Shown here piece after piece: positions 63,540-64,000 of a stretch of 64,000 bases of DNA. The position numbers were made by a program, and so were the translations under genes. The notes under the pieces were generated by a model. That model saw only the letters and a program-made list of their open reading frames with translations. It was not told the origin of the DNA and ran no database searches. Source of the DNA: Perognathus longimembris pacificus (Eukaryota; Chordata; Mammalia; Rodentia; Heteromyidae); assembly GCF_023159225.1 (NCBI RefSeq), contig NC_063161.1, positions 7,935,686-7,999,685 of the forward strand, written 5' to 3'. Positions within the stretch are counted from its first letter, which is position 1. Each line of letters opens with the position of its first letter.

Positions 63540-64000
63540 GGGGTCTCTGGTCCTTGAAGCCAGCCAGGAGGCAGGGCCGGCCGCGGCCCTCCGCGGGAAC
63601 CCAGGACACACCAGCCGCTCTCGGGTGAGTGTGGAGCGCCGTGTCTACACAGAGGCCCTGCGCGGTCCGGCCTGGGCCACCAGGATCGTGTTAGCCACCA
63701 GGACCGGGGCCGCGTCCCTGTGCTCTTGGGCTCCCGCTGGATGCTGGATCCGGCTGGGGCTGCGTTTCCTGTTCAGCCTCTGGGAACCCCCCGCCGCCCC
63801 CACCCCCACCCTCCTGGCTCAGTTTCCCAGGCCACGCTTGTGGAGGAGCCTCGGCCCCCTTCCGGCTCCGCTTTTCCAAGTCATGGAGCCCCGCAGGAAG
63901 AGTTGAGTGCTGGAAATCCCGGCTCCCTTGATCTCCGCAGCCCTGGAGAGGGAGGGATGGGGGGAGGAAGCGGGAAGCCAGCTCAGCGCCCGCCCCTCTC
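63540..64000. other. GC-rich end of window, no gene confirmed
   Basis: Moderately CpG-rich. A good splice-donor match CTCGG/GTGAGTG lies at 63,624. It could belong to an upstream exon of the next gene, but no coding similarity supports this. Confidence 0.2.

Noticed and set aside
58336..64000. Coding exons of C1QTNF6 expected from synteny
   Set aside because: Looked for the signal peptide, GDKGDPGP collagen repeats and C1q motifs in all frames; none are visible in this window.

Overview
This is mammalian nuclear DNA: three vertebrate genes with GT-AG introns, long non-coding stretches, many SINEs, one L1 fragment and many microsatellites. The dominant SINE is a dimer whose left half resembles an ID/tRNA-Ala element and whose right half is the Geo-type monomer described from the rodent superfamily Geomyoidea (kangaroo rats, pocket mice, pocket gophers). 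A second abundant SINE joins a B1/7SL-like left half to the same type of right half. The window is therefore most likely from a geomyoid, probably heteromyid, rodent; the species cannot be fixed from sequence alone. Gene order matches human 22q12.3-q13.1 in flipped orientation: CYTH4 (-), RAC2 (+), SSTR3 (+). C1QTNF6 would be expected next. Layout: 1-10.8 kb holds the region 3' of CYTH4, with SINEs and ancient MIR/L2 copies and no gene seen. CYTH4 (cytohesin-4, an Arf guanine-nucleotide exchange factor) is complete in 13 coding exons from 25,486 down to 10,819, giving 393 residues with intact coiled coil, Sec7 and PH domains. A repeat-rich intergenic stretch (25.7-35.8 kb) follows. RAC2 (leukocyte Rho GTPase) is complete in 6 coding exons, 35,926-45,205, giving 192 residues, with a poly(A) signal at 46,244. 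Its intron 2 carries an assembly gap of exactly 500 N and a 5'-truncated L1 with an 18-nt target-site duplication. From 46.3 to 55.0 kb is non-coding. SSTR3 (somatostatin receptor 3) is an intronless 453-codon reading frame at 55,021-56,382. The rest (58.3-64 kb) contains SINEs and a strong CpG island at about 60.4-61.1 kb, which is a good candidate for the C1QTNF6 promoter, although no C1QTNF6 coding exon is visible. CYTH4 and RAC2 are both haematopoietic small-GTPase regulators (Arf activation and Rac signalling, meeting in adhesion, phagocytosis and NADPH-oxidase control). SSTR3 is a Gi-coupled receptor that in other mammals localises to primary cilia. The most interesting coding observation is that both copies of the Ax[S/A]xQ ciliary-targeting motif known in the third intracellular loop of mouse SSTR3 are altered here, while the loop is longer and very arginine-rich. 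Other notable signals: a 153-nt uninterrupted homopurine tract starting 10 nt after the RAC2 exon 4 splice donor, tandem CCAAT-box clusters just 3' of RAC2 and of SSTR3, an RFX X-box/CCAAT composite 3' of CYTH4, a promoter-like YY1/CCAAT island between RAC2 and SSTR3, and recent nested SINE insertions with clean target-site duplications.
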